A DNA stretch of 64,000 bases from Geobacteraceae bacterium. GTDB lineage: Bacteria; Desulfobacterota; Desulfuromonadia; Geobacterales; DSM-12255. The notes beneath the pieces were generated by a model, which did not search any database, was not told the origin of the DNA, and worked only from the letters and a program-made list of their open reading frames with translations. Below, piece after piece: positions 7,183 to 16,929 of the stretch (its first letter is position 1; the number at the start of each line of letters is the position of its first letter). The stretch lies in contig JACABD010000004.1 of NCBI GenBank assembly GCA_013377075.1, forward strand, positions 41,267 through 105,266, written 5' to 3'. The position numbers and the translations under genes were made by a program.

Positions 7183-9840
7183 ATGTCATCAAAGTACGTC
7201 TATTTTTTCGGAAACGGCAAAGCTGAAGGCGATGCAAAGATGAAAAATCTTCTCGGTGGCAAGGGGGCCAATCTGGCCGAAATGACCAGTATCGGTCTTC
7301 CCGTCCCCCCCGGTTTCACTATTTCGACTGAAGTCTGCACCTACTACTATGCCAACGGTGACACCTACCCCCAGAGCCTTGAAAATGAAGTAAATACCAA
7401 CCTGAGCGAAGTCGAGAAGATCATGGGGAGAACCTTCGGCGACCCGAAAAACCCGCTTCTGGTCTCTGTCCGCTCCGGTGCCCGTGCATCAATGCCCGGC
7501 ATGATGGATACCATCCTCAATCTCGGCCTCAACGACATCACAGTTCAGGGGATCATCGCCCAGAGCGGTGACGAGCGCTTCGCCTATGATGCCTACCGCC
7601 GTTTTGTGCAGATGTACTCTGACGTTGTCATGGGAATGGACAAGCATGTTCTTGAGCACCAGCTTGAGATGAAGAAAGAGGAGAAAGGGGTTCACCTCGA
7701 TACCGAACTGACCGCTGCCGACTGGAAAGAGCTTGTTGCCTCCTTTAAACTGGCCATCAGAGAGCATCTCGGCCAGGAGTTCCCGGAAGATCCGAAGGAC
7801 CAGCTCTGGGGTGCAGTTGGCGCAGTATTCGGCTCATGGATGAACCAGCGGGCAATTACCTACCGCAGACTGAACAGCATCCCTTCAGAATGGGGAACAG
7901 CTGTCAACGTCCAGTCCATGGTATTCGGCAACATGGGTGACGACTGCGCCACCGGCGTTGCCTTTACCCGCGATCCGTCAACCGGCGAAAACTATTTCTA
8001 CGGCGAATACCTTGTCAACGCCCAGGGGGAGGATGTTGTTGCCGGTATCCGCACCCCTCAACCGCTAAATCTTTTTCAGAAAAAAGAGGGGGATCTCCCC
8101 TCCATGGAAGAGGTGTTGCCCGAATGTTACAGGCAGCTTGCCGATATCCGTTCCAGCCTTGAAAAACATTACAAAGACATGCAGGACATCGAGTTCACCA
8201 TTGAAAAAGGTAAGCTCTTCATGCTCCAGACCCGTAACGGCAAGCGTACCGCCAAGGCCGCCATCAAGACTGCTGTCGACATGGTAAGAGAGGGGCTGAT
8301 CGACGAAAAGACTGCTGTTCTCAGGGTTGCCCCTTCCCAGCTCGACCAGCTTCTCCACCCGTCCCTTGATCCGAAGGCGCCGAAAAAAGTCATTGCCAAA
8401 GGGCTTCCCGCCTCTCCCGGCGCAGCTTCAGGTGCCGTTGTCTTTACTGCTGATGAAGCAGAAGCAGAAGCCAAGGTCGGCAAGCGGGTCATACTCGTCA
8501 GGATCGAGACAAGCCCGGAAGATATTCACGGCATGCACGCAGCCCAGGGGATCCTTACTGCCCGCGGTGGCATGACCTCCCACGCAGCCGTCGTTGCCCG
8601 CGGCATGGGAAAATGCTGCGTTGCCGGTTGCGGCGACATCAAGGTTGATTATGCCAATGAAAAGTTCATGGCCAGAAACGGTCAGATGGTCAGCAAAGGT
8701 GACATTATCACCCTGGACGGCTCCACCGGCGAAGTGATGCTTGGTGAGGTCCCGACCGTATCCCCCGAGATGACCGGTGACTTCGGCACACTCATGGGGT
8801 GGGTTGACAGCTTTAGAACGCTCAAAGTCCGCACCAATGCCGACACCCCTTACGACTCCAAGGTTGCCCGTCAGTTTGGCGCAGAAGGGATCGGCCTCTG
8901 CCGTACCGAGCATATGTTCTTCGATGCCGAAAGAATCTCCGCAGTGCGTGAGATGATCCTCTCGGAAGATCTGGAAGGGCGTCAGAAGGCCCTTGCCAAG
9001 ATTCTCCCCATGCAGAAAGGGGATTTTATCGGTATCTTCCGCGAAATGAAGGGGCTGCCGGTCACCATCCGCCTCCTTGATCCGCCGCTCCACGAGTTCC
9101 TCCCCCAGGAGGATAAGGATATCGAAGCACTTGCCAAGTCGCTGAGCGTATCAACCCAGCAGCTGCGCCACAAGGTTGAGTTCCTCCACGAATTCAACCC
9201 GATGCTCGGCCACCGGGGCTGCCGTCTCGGCCTCACCTACCCTGAAATCTATGACATGCAGGTTCAGGCCATCATGGAGGCTGCCTGCGAACTGGTGAAA
9301 AACGAAGGGTTCGCCATTGTCCCGGAAATCATGATCCCGCTGATTGCAACCGTGTCCGAACTGAAAGAGCTCAGAGCCAACGCCATCAGGGTCTGTGAAG
9401 AGGTTATCGCCAGATACGGCGTCAAAGTCGAGTACCTGATCGGCACCATGATAGAGCTGCCACGGGCCGCCCTGACAGCCGACGAGATCGCCACAGAGGC
9501 CGAATTCTTCTCCTTCGGCACCAACGATCTTACCCAGACCACATTCGGCCTCTCCCGCGATGATGCCGGCAAGTTCCTCCCCTTCTATGTGGAAAACGGC
9601 CTCCTCCCTGAAGATCCGTTTGTCTCCCTCGATCAGGGCGGAGTCGGCAAGCTTGTAAAGATGGCCTGCGAGCTTGGCCGCGCTGCACGACCGGGCATCA
9701 AGCTCGGCATCTGCGGCGAGCATGGTGGTGATCCGGCCTCGGTCATCTTCTGCCACAACGCCGGTCTCGACTATGTCTCCTGCTCACCGTTCAGGGTGCC
9801 GATCGCCCGCCTCGCCGCCGCCCATGCGGCTCTGGCTTAA
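7183..9840 (+). CDS. ppdK: Pyruvate, phosphate dikinase
   Basis: An 885-residue protein of full family length. It catalyses reversible conversion of pyruvate, ATP and phosphate to phosphoenolpyruvate, AMP and pyrophosphate in the cytosol; in anaerobes that fix CO2 into pyruvate this feeds gluconeogenesis. The N-terminal ATP-grasp part (about 1-350) opens with FFGNGKAEG and the Gly-rich [10 protein letters not shown]; the swivelling phosphohistidine domain has [13 protein letters not shown] with the phospho-carrier H467; the C-terminal PEP/pyruvate TIM barrel carries ICGEHGGDP with the acid/base Cys844. It starts at an ATG behind AAAGGAGC and ends at a strong terminator, so it is probably transcribed alone. 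Confidence 0.98.
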   Translation: MSSKYVYFFGNGKAEGDAKMKNLLGGKGANLAEMTSIGLPVPPGFTISTEVCTYYYANGDTYPQSLENEVNTNLSEVEKIMGRTFGDPKNPLLVSVRSGARASMPGMMDTILNLGLNDITVQGIIAQSGDERFAYDAYRRFVQMYSDVVMGMDKHVLEHQLEMKKEEKGVHLDTELTAADWKELVASFKLAIREHLGQEFPEDPKDQLWGAVGAVFGSWMNQRAITYRRLNSIPSEWGTAVNVQSMVFGNMGDDCATGVAFTRDPSTGENYFYGEYLVNAQGEDVVAGIRTPQPLNLFQKKEGDLPSMEEVLPECYRQLADIRSSLEKHYKDMQDIEFTIEKGKLFMLQTRNGKRTAKAAIKTAVDMVREGLIDEKTAVLRVAPSQLDQLLHPSLDPKAPKKVIAKGLPASPGAASGAVVFTADEAEAEAKVGKRVILVRIETSPEDIHGMHAAQGILTARGGMTSHAAVVARGMGKCCVAGCGDIKVDYANEKFMARNGQMVSKGDIITLDGSTGEVMLGEVPTVSPEMTGDFGTLMGWVDSFRTLKVRTNADTPYDSKVARQFGAEGIGLCRTEHMFFDAERISAVREMILSEDLEGRQKALAKILPMQKGDFIGIFREMKGLPVTIRLLDPPLHEFLPQEDKDIEALAKSLSVSTQQLRHKVEFLHEFNPMLGHRGCRLGLTYPEIYDMQVQAIMEAACELVKNEGFAIVPEIMIPLIATVSELKELRANAIRVCEEVIARYGVKVEYLIGTMIELPRAALTADEIATEAEFFSFGTNDLTQTTFGLSRDDAGKFLPFYVENGLLPEDPFVSLDQGGVGKLVKMACELGRAARPGIKLGICGEHGGDPASVIFCHNAGLDYVSCSPFRVPIARLAAAHAALA

Positions 9841-9847
9841 AAATATC

Positions 9848-9874
9848 AGGGGGTGCTTTTTGCACCCCCTTTTC
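9848..9874 (+). terminator. Intrinsic terminator of ppdK
   Basis: AGGGGGTGC (9848-9856) pairs perfectly with GCACCCCCT (9862-9870) around a 5-base T loop, followed by TTTTC. It begins eight bases after the ppdK stop and ends three bases before the start of the next gene, so it would block readthrough and also lies where that gene's ribosome site should be. Confidence 0.93.
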
Positions 9875-9876
9875 TT

Positions 9877-10698
9877 ATGCCAATATCAACAAATCACTAC
9901 AACCGCACAGGCCTGACAGAAGCCATTCTGACAGCCCTCACCTCTTCAGGTAAAGATCTCTCCAGCATCACCACCCACGACCTTGCCCCCATAGACGAGC
10001 TCCATGTCCGCGGTCGCAAGGCAACTATGGAACTTGCCGGGAAACTCCCGTTGCAACCGGGCCTGCGGGTTCTCGACATCGGCTCCGGCCTTGGTGGTGC
10101 AGCACGCTATCTTGCCGGGACTTCTGGCTGTAACGTTACCGGCATCGACCTGACCTACGACTACTGCCATGGTGCAAAGCGACTCGGCGAACTGACCTCC
10201 CTTGAAGGCAGAACCACCTTTGTCCAGGGAGACGCCACCACCCTCCCCTTCCCGGACAGCTGTTTCGACATGGTCTGGACCATCCACACTGCCATGAATA
10301 TTCCGGACAAAGCGGGTCTTTATCGCGAGATCAGCAGGGTACTCAAACCGGGCGGAACCCTGGCGCTCTACGATATCCTCAAAGGTGAAGGGGGCGAGAT
10401 TCACACACCTGTGCCATGGGCAATGACGGCACAGCAGAGCCATCTGGCCACGCCAGCGGAACTGACAGCGCTTCTTGAGGGATCTGGGTTTTCCATCACA
10501 TTATGGAATGACCTGACCGATGAAGGGAGAATCTGGTTCAAACATCTGGCAGAGAGGACAGCATCCGGCACGCCACACCCCCTGGGAGTTCATCTTCTTT
10601 TCGGCAGCGACTTTCCGCAAATGGCGAGGAATCAGGTGCGGAATCTGGAAGAGAACAGGATAGTTCTGCTGGAGTGCCTTGCCACCCGGCAAGGCTGA
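9877..10698 (+). CDS. Class I SAM-dependent methyltransferase
   Basis: A 273-residue soluble protein. The Rossmann SAM-binding motif I (LRVLDIGSGLGGAARYLA) is at about residues 66-83, followed by acidic motif II (VTGIDLTYDYC), and motif IV/post-I (FDMVWTIHTAMNI). This arrangement is that of the UbiE/sarcosine-dimethylglycine-type small-molecule methyltransferases; the substrate is not evident. ATG 9877 is preferred over the in-frame GTG at 9853, which lies inside the terminator stem. No Shine-Dalgarno is visible, and the ppdK terminator occupies the bases just upstream, so expression may be low or depend on leaderless initiation. Confidence 0.85.
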   Translation: MPISTNHYNRTGLTEAILTALTSSGKDLSSITTHDLAPIDELHVRGRKATMELAGKLPLQPGLRVLDIGSGLGGAARYLAGTSGCNVTGIDLTYDYCHGAKRLGELTSLEGRTTFVQGDATTLPFPDSCFDMVWTIHTAMNIPDKAGLYREISRVLKPGGTLALYDILKGEGGEIHTPVPWAMTAQQSHLATPAELTALLEGSGFSITLWNDLTDEGRIWFKHLAERTASGTPHPLGVHLLFGSDFPQMARNQVRNLEENRIVLLECLATRQG

Positions 10699-11041
10699 AC
10701 AGGCCCATAAACACTCCCTTTACAGCCCCCCTCAAGTCACTTCGCAACAAGATCCCATTTCAGTTTTTTAATTTACATACTCAAAGAGCTTGCGTATATT
10801 TTCGATCACGAATCGGCTGATTTCCACTCTGAGAAATGGTCATGTTTTTAAAACCATTGAATGATTGATCCCTCAACAGCCCACGAAAAGCATATATCTG
10901 TAGATGGATTGGACAAGCAGCAAAACCGGCAAAAGCATCTACTGGTATATACACCGGTCTAACCGGTCAATTACGCGTTGCATTTTCCGACAGCATTCCT
11001 TACCCTTTTCTTTATTCTGCAACCTATTTATGGAGGGAGCT
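10699..11041. other. Intergenic region, 343 bases
   Basis: No convincing gene. It is AT-rich in the middle. The palindromic hexamer ACCGGT occurs twice nine bases apart (10953-10958 and 10962-10967), which could be a regulator site for the next gene. GGAGGGAG just before 11042 is that gene's ribosome site. Confidence 0.4.
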
Positions 11042-11560
11042 ATGACAAAGCGCTTAATGACACTCCGCAGCCTGGCAACAGCACTTTTATTCATATTGCC
11101 CATTACCAATATTCAGGCAGAAACATATCGCTGGATCGATGACAGCGGTGGTGTCAACTTTAGCGACGACCTTGGCAAAATACCCGTCCGTTACCGGCAG
11201 AATGCGACAATTGATAATGTGAATTCCAATCTGAATATCATGCCGGGAAGAGCGCCTGCGGAAAGCGTGAAAGGCAATTCTAAAGCTGCCGAAAGCCCGC
11301 TGACTAACTTGTCGTCAGGTTCGGCAGCCAAAAAAGTGAAAAAGAGCAAACATCATACTCCGGAGAAAAAAAAGCAGCGGAGGGCGTTTAGCAATGCTCC
11401 GGGTGAGGCCAATACAGCCCGACAGCAACAAAACCTGAATGAGGAAAAGATACGGCAGGATCGTCAGAAACTCGATGGTGCCCAGAACCCTGCCCGTCAA
11501 TCAATAAACCAGGCAGATGAACAGATCAAAAAAGCGCGGGAAAAGACGATGGGGCATTAA
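11042..11560 (+). CDS. Exported DUF4124-domain protein
   Basis: A 172-residue protein. The ATG at 11042 has TGGAGGGAG just upstream; the frame is open further upstream but there without features. A signal peptide covers about residues 1-25 (cleavage near IQAET). Immediately after is a DUF4124-type segment (TYRWIDDSGGVNFSDDLGKI), a short beta-hairpin module common at the N-terminus of exported proteobacterial proteins. The remainder is highly basic and charged (KKVKKSKHH, EKKKQRR) and probably disordered or helical. Function unknown; DUF4124 proteins are envelope-associated. Confidence 0.82.
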   Translation: MTKRLMTLRSLATALLFILPITNIQAETYRWIDDSGGVNFSDDLGKIPVRYRQNATIDNVNSNLNIMPGRAPAESVKGNSKAAESPLTNLSSGSAAKKVKKSKHHTPEKKKQRRAFSNAPGEANTARQQQNLNEEKIRQDRQKLDGAQNPARQSINQADEQIKKAREKTMGH

Positions 11561-11603
11561 TTTCTGATCGGCAAAAGGGGACACAAGGGCGCAGACACTG
11601 TCA

Positions 11604-13106
11604 TCACGGAACGGTTGTTACAAAGTCTATTCTATTCTGTTTACAGAGAAGCTGGACGACATTCCGGGCCGACAGGGCTGCAGAAGGGACACCGCCGCCG
11701 GGTAGAGCCCAATGTCCGGCCATGAAGAAGTTTTTGAGATGGGGCAACCTGTTCATGGCGCGCAGCAATCCGGTTTGGGGGGTGATCATCCACCCCTGGT
11801 GAGATCCCTGCCAATTCCCCGTATAACGGACATATGTAAGCGGCGTGGCCATGTCGCGCATTTCAATCAAGTCGCCAAAACCGGGAAAACGCTGGTCCAT
11901 TATTGAAACCACCTGGTCAATGATCTGTTCCTTCTGAGCCCGGTATTGTTGTTCATCTTTACTGAAAGGCTCCCAGTAGGTCATATTTGACGGGAACAGG
12001 ACCTTAACCAGGGTTTTACCGGAAGGAGCCGAGCCGGGATCGAAACTGCTGACACGTATACCCATCCGGGTTATCTTTTCACCGGCGATGATTAACGGTT
12101 CTTTCAGCGGAAAGTTTAAACCGGTAGAACTTCCCAGAGCAAGGTCGAAGGGCTGCTTGAGTCCCAACGATATGTAGATCAGGGGCGGAAAGATGGGCTT
12201 GCCGCCATAAAAACTCCGGATCTTCTTGTTCAGAAATCTGCCTTCCAGCATCTTGAAGATCGTCGTATGTCCGTCAGCGGCTGAGACTACATAGTCCGCA
12301 CGATGTTCGGTCCCGTCCTCCAGCTTGATTCCCACAGCGAGTCCGTCTTCGACCAGTATTCTGGAAACAGTTGCCCCGTAGTTGCATTCCCCTCCCAGAC
12401 CAAGGTAACGCTGTTCAATTGACCTGGAGAATTCAAACGAACCTCCCAGAGGATAGCCGGATATCTTTTGGTGCATCATGGCAAGGGACATCATGAAGAA
12501 GTAGAGCGGCGTCTCCGGAAACCACAACTCCGCAAACATCTCACGGAGCAGGATGCTCTTGAAGCGAGTGGAAAAGTCCCGCATGGATACTGGAAACCAC
12601 TTCCGGAAAGTCATGAGATGGGGGAGCAGATTGAAAAGAATACGCAGGCCTTCAATCGGGCCGTATAGTTCCGGGGCCTTGATAATCGGCGGATTGAACC
12701 CGAGGCAACGACGCACCCCTTTGATGAATTCCCTGATCAGCGCGCTGTCTTCCGGCGCAAGAGCCAGCAAGTGTTCTTCCAGTTTGTCGATATCAGAATA
12801 GAGCGTGACGAACCTGCCATCCGTCCCCTCAAAACAGATAAAGTCTTCATAGGTTTCAAAGCGCCGTCCCTGTAAAGCGCCCAGTTCCTGCCAGATCTGA
12901 AAAAAGGCGGATTGTTCCGCACAACCAAGCAGTGTGTGGACGCCACCGTTGATATTGTAACCGCTGCGCTGCCATGAGGTGCAGAGCCCACCAGGTCGTG
13001 TGTCCATCTCGAAAATACGGGTCGAGAAGCCGTTCATCTGGGCATAGCATCCTGCAGCCAGGCCAGCGATGCCTGCACCGATGATAATCACCGTTTTTTC
13101 TTTCAC
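11604..13106 (-). CDS. FAD-dependent phytoene desaturase / carotenoid isomerase-like oxidoreductase
   Basis: A 500-residue flavoprotein. The N-terminus is a dinucleotide-binding fold (VIIIGAGIAGLAAGCYAQMNG, then an acidic residue FEMD) with the RPGGLCTSW motif of the CrtI/CrtISO/retinol-saturase family; the C-terminus has the matching FAD-binding segment (FMAGHWALPGGGVPSAALSA). Such enzymes desaturate, isomerise or saturate polyene lipids. No carotenoid synthesis gene lies nearby, so the substrate is uncertain. GTG 13106 is preferred (AGGCGG eight bases upstream) because it places the FAD motif at the usual distance; an in-frame TTG at 13160 would add 18 unrelated residues. Confidence 0.82.
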   Translation of the reverse strand: MKEKTVIIIGAGIAGLAAGCYAQMNGFSTRIFEMDTRPGGLCTSWQRSGYNINGGVHTLLGCAEQSAFFQIWQELGALQGRRFETYEDFICFEGTDGRFVTLYSDIDKLEEHLLALAPEDSALIREFIKGVRRCLGFNPPIIKAPELYGPIEGLRILFNLLPHLMTFRKWFPVSMRDFSTRFKSILLREMFAELWFPETPLYFFMMSLAMMHQKISGYPLGGSFEFSRSIEQRYLGLGGECNYGATVSRILVEDGLAVGIKLEDGTEHRADYVVSAADGHTTIFKMLEGRFLNKKIRSFYGGKPIFPPLIYISLGLKQPFDLALGSSTGLNFPLKEPLIIAGEKITRMGIRVSSFDPGSAPSGKTLVKVLFPSNMTYWEPFSKDEQQYRAQKEQIIDQVVSIMDQRFPGFGDLIEMRDMATPLTYVRYTGNWQGSHQGWMITPQTGLLRAMNRLPHLKNFFMAGHWALPGGGVPSAALSARNVVQLLCKQNRIDFVTTVP

Positions 13107-13593
13107 TCTACACCGCCTGTATGCATTCCATCTCCCGGATCGATCATTGGATTGAGACAATCAGCTATTTCTTTGGTGGCGGATAAAAAAACTGTAGCGG
13201 AACACTGAGGGTGGCGTGGTCCAAAGCCGATCGGCCATGTGCCACAGGCGATTCTTTATTCGAAAGGAATTTGCTTATTCGGCACGGAAGATATACCACC
13301 TGGGAAGAGACAACGTCAACGGATATCACGGTATTTTCGGGAGCACATTGACGTCTGGATAGTCAGCAGTATGATAATCAGGAAGTGCTGATTGCCTGGT
13401 ACACTAGTAATTTGCGTGACACTCCTGCCTGTGTTATGCGTATGGAGCACTGGGAAGCAGCGTGCAAATAATGCAAGAGACAACAATTCACCACAATCTC
13501 GGCAAAAACTCATAACACCTCGTCCCCCTCTTAATCTGTATGCGGAAAAACTAAAAAAAATCCCCTTAAGACGTTAACCAAAGGGAGGTTCAA
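13107..13593. other. Divergent intergenic region
   Basis: About 490 bases between the minus-strand flavoprotein and the plus-strand NTF2-like gene. Open frames here have no coding character. It must hold promoters for both directions; I could not fix them. AAGGGAGG at about 13582 is the ribosome site of the next gene. Confidence 0.4.
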
Positions 13594-14055
13594 ATGAACG
13601 AAAACCAGAAACTCGTCGAAAAGTTCTATGCAGCCTTCCGGAAACTGGATGGCAAAGCCATGACCGAGTGTTACCACCCGGAGGCGCATTTTTCCGATGC
13701 CGTATTCATCGATCTCAACGGTGCTGAAATCGGCCGGATGTGGCGAATGCTCTGTGCCAAAGGAGCCGGTTTGCGTATCGAACTGTCCAACGTCCAGGCA
13801 ACCGGAAGCGGTGTAACTGCCCACTGGGATGTCTATTACAACTTCAGCGCAACCGGTCGGCCGGTTCATAACAGCATCGATGCCCGTTTTGAATTCAGGG
13901 ACAGGCTGATCTATCGCCATCACGACGAGTTCAGCTTCTATCGCTGGGCACGGCAGGCACTGGGGCCGGTCGGCATGCTCCTCGGCTGGACGCCGCTCAT
14001 CAGAAACAAGGTGCGCAGGACCGCCGCCAGTAACCTGGCCGGATTCACCGGTTAG
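13594..14055 (+). CDS. NTF2/SnoaL-like small cytosolic protein
   Basis: A 153-residue protein starting at an ATG behind AAAGGGAGG. It has the features of the nuclear transport factor 2-like superfamily: an N-terminal helix (NENQKLVEKFYAAFRKLD), a CYHPEAHFSDAVF segment, a strand region AHWDVYYNFSATGRPVHN and a C-terminal FRDRLIYRHHDEFSFYRW. Members bind or isomerise small hydrophobic molecules in a conical cavity. No particular reaction can be assigned. It is likely monocistronic. Confidence 0.85.
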   Translation: MNENQKLVEKFYAAFRKLDGKAMTECYHPEAHFSDAVFIDLNGAEIGRMWRMLCAKGAGLRIELSNVQATGSGVTAHWDVYYNFSATGRPVHNSIDARFEFRDRLIYRHHDEFSFYRWARQALGPVGMLLGWTPLIRNKVRRTAASNLAGFTG

Positions 14056-14169
14056 AGCGCCAAAGGAACACTGCTGCCGATTTTACAAGTATCGTGATTT
14101 AAAATATCTCTATAATTCCCGCCTACACTCACCTCCCAAGGCCAACCCACATTAATTTCTTCCAACTAG

Positions 14170-14198
14170 TTGAATTTCTTCATTTTTAGAGTTATTAT
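14170..14198 (+). promoter_or_regulatory. Candidate sigma-70 promoter for the GAPDH gene
   Basis: TTGAAT (14170-14175) and TATTAT (14193-14198) are 17 bases apart and end 52 bases before the ATG of the dehydrogenase gene. Both hexamers are close to consensus and the region is AT-rich. Confidence 0.5.
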
Positions 14199-14249
14199 CC
14201 CATTTCTGACTGTTTACATAACTATTTTATTACGGAAAAGGAGTTCAGG

Positions 14250-15695
14250 ATGAATCAGAACAAATCCGACCAGCACCTGAGAGTGTGGCAACATCAGGAG
14301 GAGCTGGCCGAAAAGATGCTGCCGAAAATCGGCCGTCTTTACCGGGACAACAATGTCGTTATCACCGTTTATGGCCGCTCGCTGGTACACAGCACCGTAA
14401 TCGATATCCTCAAGGCGCACCGCTTTGCCAGACTGATCCTCGATGGCGAGTTGACCGTTGAGCAGACATATCCGCTATTGGAAGCAATCAGCAAGCTTAA
14501 CCTCGCTCCGGCACGTATCGACCTCGGCAGGTTGACTGCACTCTATGAGGCAAACGGCAACAACTCGTCCGTAGAGGAGTTCCTCAACAGTGAGCTGGCA
14601 GAGTTCCTCACCGGCCGCACCGCACTCCTTGCAGAACCCCGTGACATCGTCCTCTACGGTTTCGGTCGTATCGGCCGACTGTTGGCGCGAATCCTTGTTG
14701 AAAAGGCAGGAAGCGGCGAGAAGATGCGTCTCAGGGCTGCAGTTGTTCGTAAGGGGAGCTCTGATGACCTGATCAAGAGGGCAAGTCTGCTGCGCCGCGA
14801 CTCGGTCCATGGCCATTTTGACGGTATCATCACCGTTGATGAAGAGGAAAACGCCATCATCGCCAACGGCAACATGATCCGGATCATCTACTCTGACGCT
14901 CCGGAAACCGTGGACTACGAGCAGTACGGCATCCACAACGCCATCCTTATCGACAACACCGGCAAGTGGCGCGACCGTGACGGTCTCGGCAGACACCTCA
15001 AAGCAAAGGGGATTTCCAAGGTCATCCTCACCGCACCTGGCAAAGGGGATATCCCCAACGTAGTGGCCGGGATCAACAACGAACTGATTACCGAGAGTGA
15101 GACTATCTTCTCGGCAGCAAGCTGTACCACCAACGCCATCGTACCGGTCATGAAGGCGATCAACGACCGCTTCGGCATCGTTCATGGCCACATGGAGACC
15201 TGCCACTCCTACACCAACGACCAGAACCTGATCGACAACTACCACAAGGCGTCGCGGCGCGGACGCAGCGCCCCTTTGAACATGGTCATCACCGAGACCG
15301 GAGCTGCCAAGGCCGTTGCCAAGGTCATTCCCGACCTGGCAGGGAAGCTGACCGGCAACGCCATCCGCGTGCCGACCCCCAACGTCTCACTGGCAATCCT
15401 CAATCTTGAGCTGGCGCAAAAGGTCACGGTTGCCGACATCAACGGCTATCTGCGCGGTATCTCCCTCAACTCGCCGCTGCAGAACCAGATCGACTACACC
15501 AACTCGCCGGAGGTTGTTTCCAGTGACTTCGTCGGTTCACGCCATGCAGGCGTAGTTGATTCCCTGGCAACAATTGCCGAAGGGAACCGCTGCGTTCTCT
15601 ATGTCTGGTACGACAACGAATTCGGTTACAGCTGCCAGGTAGTGAGGATGCTGCAAAAGATGGCCGGGCTTGAACTGCCGGTGATACCGGGCTGA
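14250..15695 (+). CDS. Glyceraldehyde-3-phosphate dehydrogenase, long form
   Basis: A 481-residue protein; the usual enzyme is about 335 residues. Residues about 130-475 form a normal GAPDH: NAD-binding YGFGRIGRLLARIL, the catalytic SAASCTTN with Cys292, HSYTNDQ, the RRGRSAPLN phosphate loop, and WYDNEFGYS near the end. The first 130 residues are an extra helical domain with no recognised motif, as in the long GapDHs known from some proteobacteria and Bacteroidetes. It oxidises glyceraldehyde-3-phosphate to 1,3-bisphosphoglycerate (or the reverse). The ATG follows AAAAGGAG. A strong terminator follows, so it is probably a single-gene unit. Confidence 0.93.
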   Translation: MNQNKSDQHLRVWQHQEELAEKMLPKIGRLYRDNNVVITVYGRSLVHSTVIDILKAHRFARLILDGELTVEQTYPLLEAISKLNLAPARIDLGRLTALYEANGNNSSVEEFLNSELAEFLTGRTALLAEPRDIVLYGFGRIGRLLARILVEKAGSGEKMRLRAAVVRKGSSDDLIKRASLLRRDSVHGHFDGIITVDEEENAIIANGNMIRIIYSDAPETVDYEQYGIHNAILIDNTGKWRDRDGLGRHLKAKGISKVILTAPGKGDIPNVVAGINNELITESETIFSAASCTTNAIVPVMKAINDRFGIVHGHMETCHSYTNDQNLIDNYHKASRRGRSAPLNMVITETGAAKAVAKVIPDLAGKLTGNAIRVPTPNVSLAILNLELAQKVTVADINGYLRGISLNSPLQNQIDYTNSPEVVSSDFVGSRHAGVVDSLATIAEGNRCVLYVWYDNEFGYSCQVVRMLQKMAGLELPVIPG

Positions 15696-15721
15696 CAGGT
15701 TGCTTCAGCATAAACAAGAAG

Positions 15722-15754
15722 AGCCCTTGAGATGACTGTCTCAAGGGCTTTTTT
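15722..15754 (+). terminator. Intrinsic terminator of the GAPDH gene
   Basis: AGCCCTTGAGA (15722-15732) and TCTCAAGGGCT (15739-15749) form a perfect 11-bp stem with a six-base loop, followed by six Ts. It lies 26 bases after the stop codon and may also serve the convergent CDF gene. Confidence 0.95.
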
Positions 15755-15837
15755 GTGCGATACGGCTGAGCAAACCGGTTCCCGGCACCATAGGACTGAA
15801 AAAGATGTGCTTTAAAAGTGCTGCTGAAGATCAGAGC

Positions 15838-16767
15838 TTAACCGATAGGGGATGTTTTCGGACATTGAGCGGCACACTCGGGGCATCCCCCGGGGCAAGG
15901 CTCGATATGAACCAGAATGATGCTATGGGGGAGACGTATCCCGATATCTGCCATAATCTGGTGACTGAGTGAGTGCCCGTCCTCAACGGTCATCTGTTTC
16001 GGCACGACCAGATGCATGTCAATATGCCTGATATGCCCTGATTTGCGGGTTCGCAGCTTGTGGTATTCGATGAAGCGACCGTTATAATTCATCATGACAT
16101 CATGAATCTGCGCCTCTTCGTCATCGGGAAGTTTGACGTCGAGGATGTGGAAGAATGCCGATTTGGTAAGATCCCAGGCAGCCTTGATGATCATCAGCGC
16201 CACGGCAATGGCTATGAGCGGGTCAAGCAGGGTAACTCCCGTGAGTTTGATGGCAATCAGACCGCCTAAAACACCGATCGAGGTGTAGACATCCGTTCTC
16301 AGGTGCAGCGCATCCGCCTCAAGGGCCACTGAATCTGTCTCTACAGCAACATTAAGCAGATGTCTGGACACAAGGTAATTGATGATGGCCGAACAAGCCA
16401 TGACAGCCGCACCCAGACCGAGTTTTTCAACTTCCACAACTCCAGTACGCAGCTTGTGTACCGCTTCCCAGATAATGTAAAAGGCAGCGCCAAAAATCAG
16501 TACGGCCTCGACTGTCCCGGCAACATTTTCGATCTTGCCATGGCCGAAGTGATGGTCGTCGTCAGCCGGCTTGCCGGATATCCGCACCGAGTACCAGGCA
16601 ATCCCCGCAGCCACCAGATCTATGGCGGAGTGAACAGCCTCAGACATTATAGATACGGAGCCGGACAGAAGCCCGACCACCAGCTTGGCTACCACCAGTA
16701 TCGAATTTGAGCATACCGAAAGACGGGCTGCCCCCCGCTTTAACTTGTCATGTTCTGCTGAAATCAT
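15838..16767 (-). CDS. Cation diffusion facilitator (CDF) family metal efflux protein
   Basis: A 309-residue inner-membrane antiporter with about six helices. The metal site in helix 2 (HSAID) and helix 5 (HLRTD) shows the HxxxD pair typical of the family, and a DDDHHFGHGKIE loop matches the zinc/iron/cobalt CDF signature. The cytosolic C-terminal ferredoxin-like domain contains HIDMHLVVP and ends in an unusual Cys-rich tail (CPGGCPECAAQCP) that may bind metal. It exports divalent metals such as Zn, Fe, Co or Cd in exchange for protons. ATG 16767 has AAGGGA upstream; a longer frame from 16818 lacks one. Confidence 0.93.
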   Translation of the reverse strand: MISAEHDKLKRGAARLSVCSNSILVVAKLVVGLLSGSVSIMSEAVHSAIDLVAAGIAWYSVRISGKPADDDHHFGHGKIENVAGTVEAVLIFGAAFYIIWEAVHKLRTGVVEVEKLGLGAAVMACSAIINYLVSRHLLNVAVETDSVALEADALHLRTDVYTSIGVLGGLIAIKLTGVTLLDPLIAIAVALMIIKAAWDLTKSAFFHILDVKLPDDEEAQIHDVMMNYNGRFIEYHKLRTRKSGHIRHIDMHLVVPKQMTVEDGHSLSHQIMADIGIRLPHSIILVHIEPCPGGCPECAAQCPKTSPIG

Positions 16768-16929
16768 TCTGTTTCCCTTGAGCTGAAATCGGCCAGAGAG
16801 TAACACACATGGCGTCATAATGTCTATTCAAGCGTAAGTTCACGATGCAACAGGCAGGGTATTCATCGGCAGTGAAAGCGGTGTCATGAAAGCAGTGGAA
16901 ACGGCCATGGCGGCTGGAACCATGGGCGA

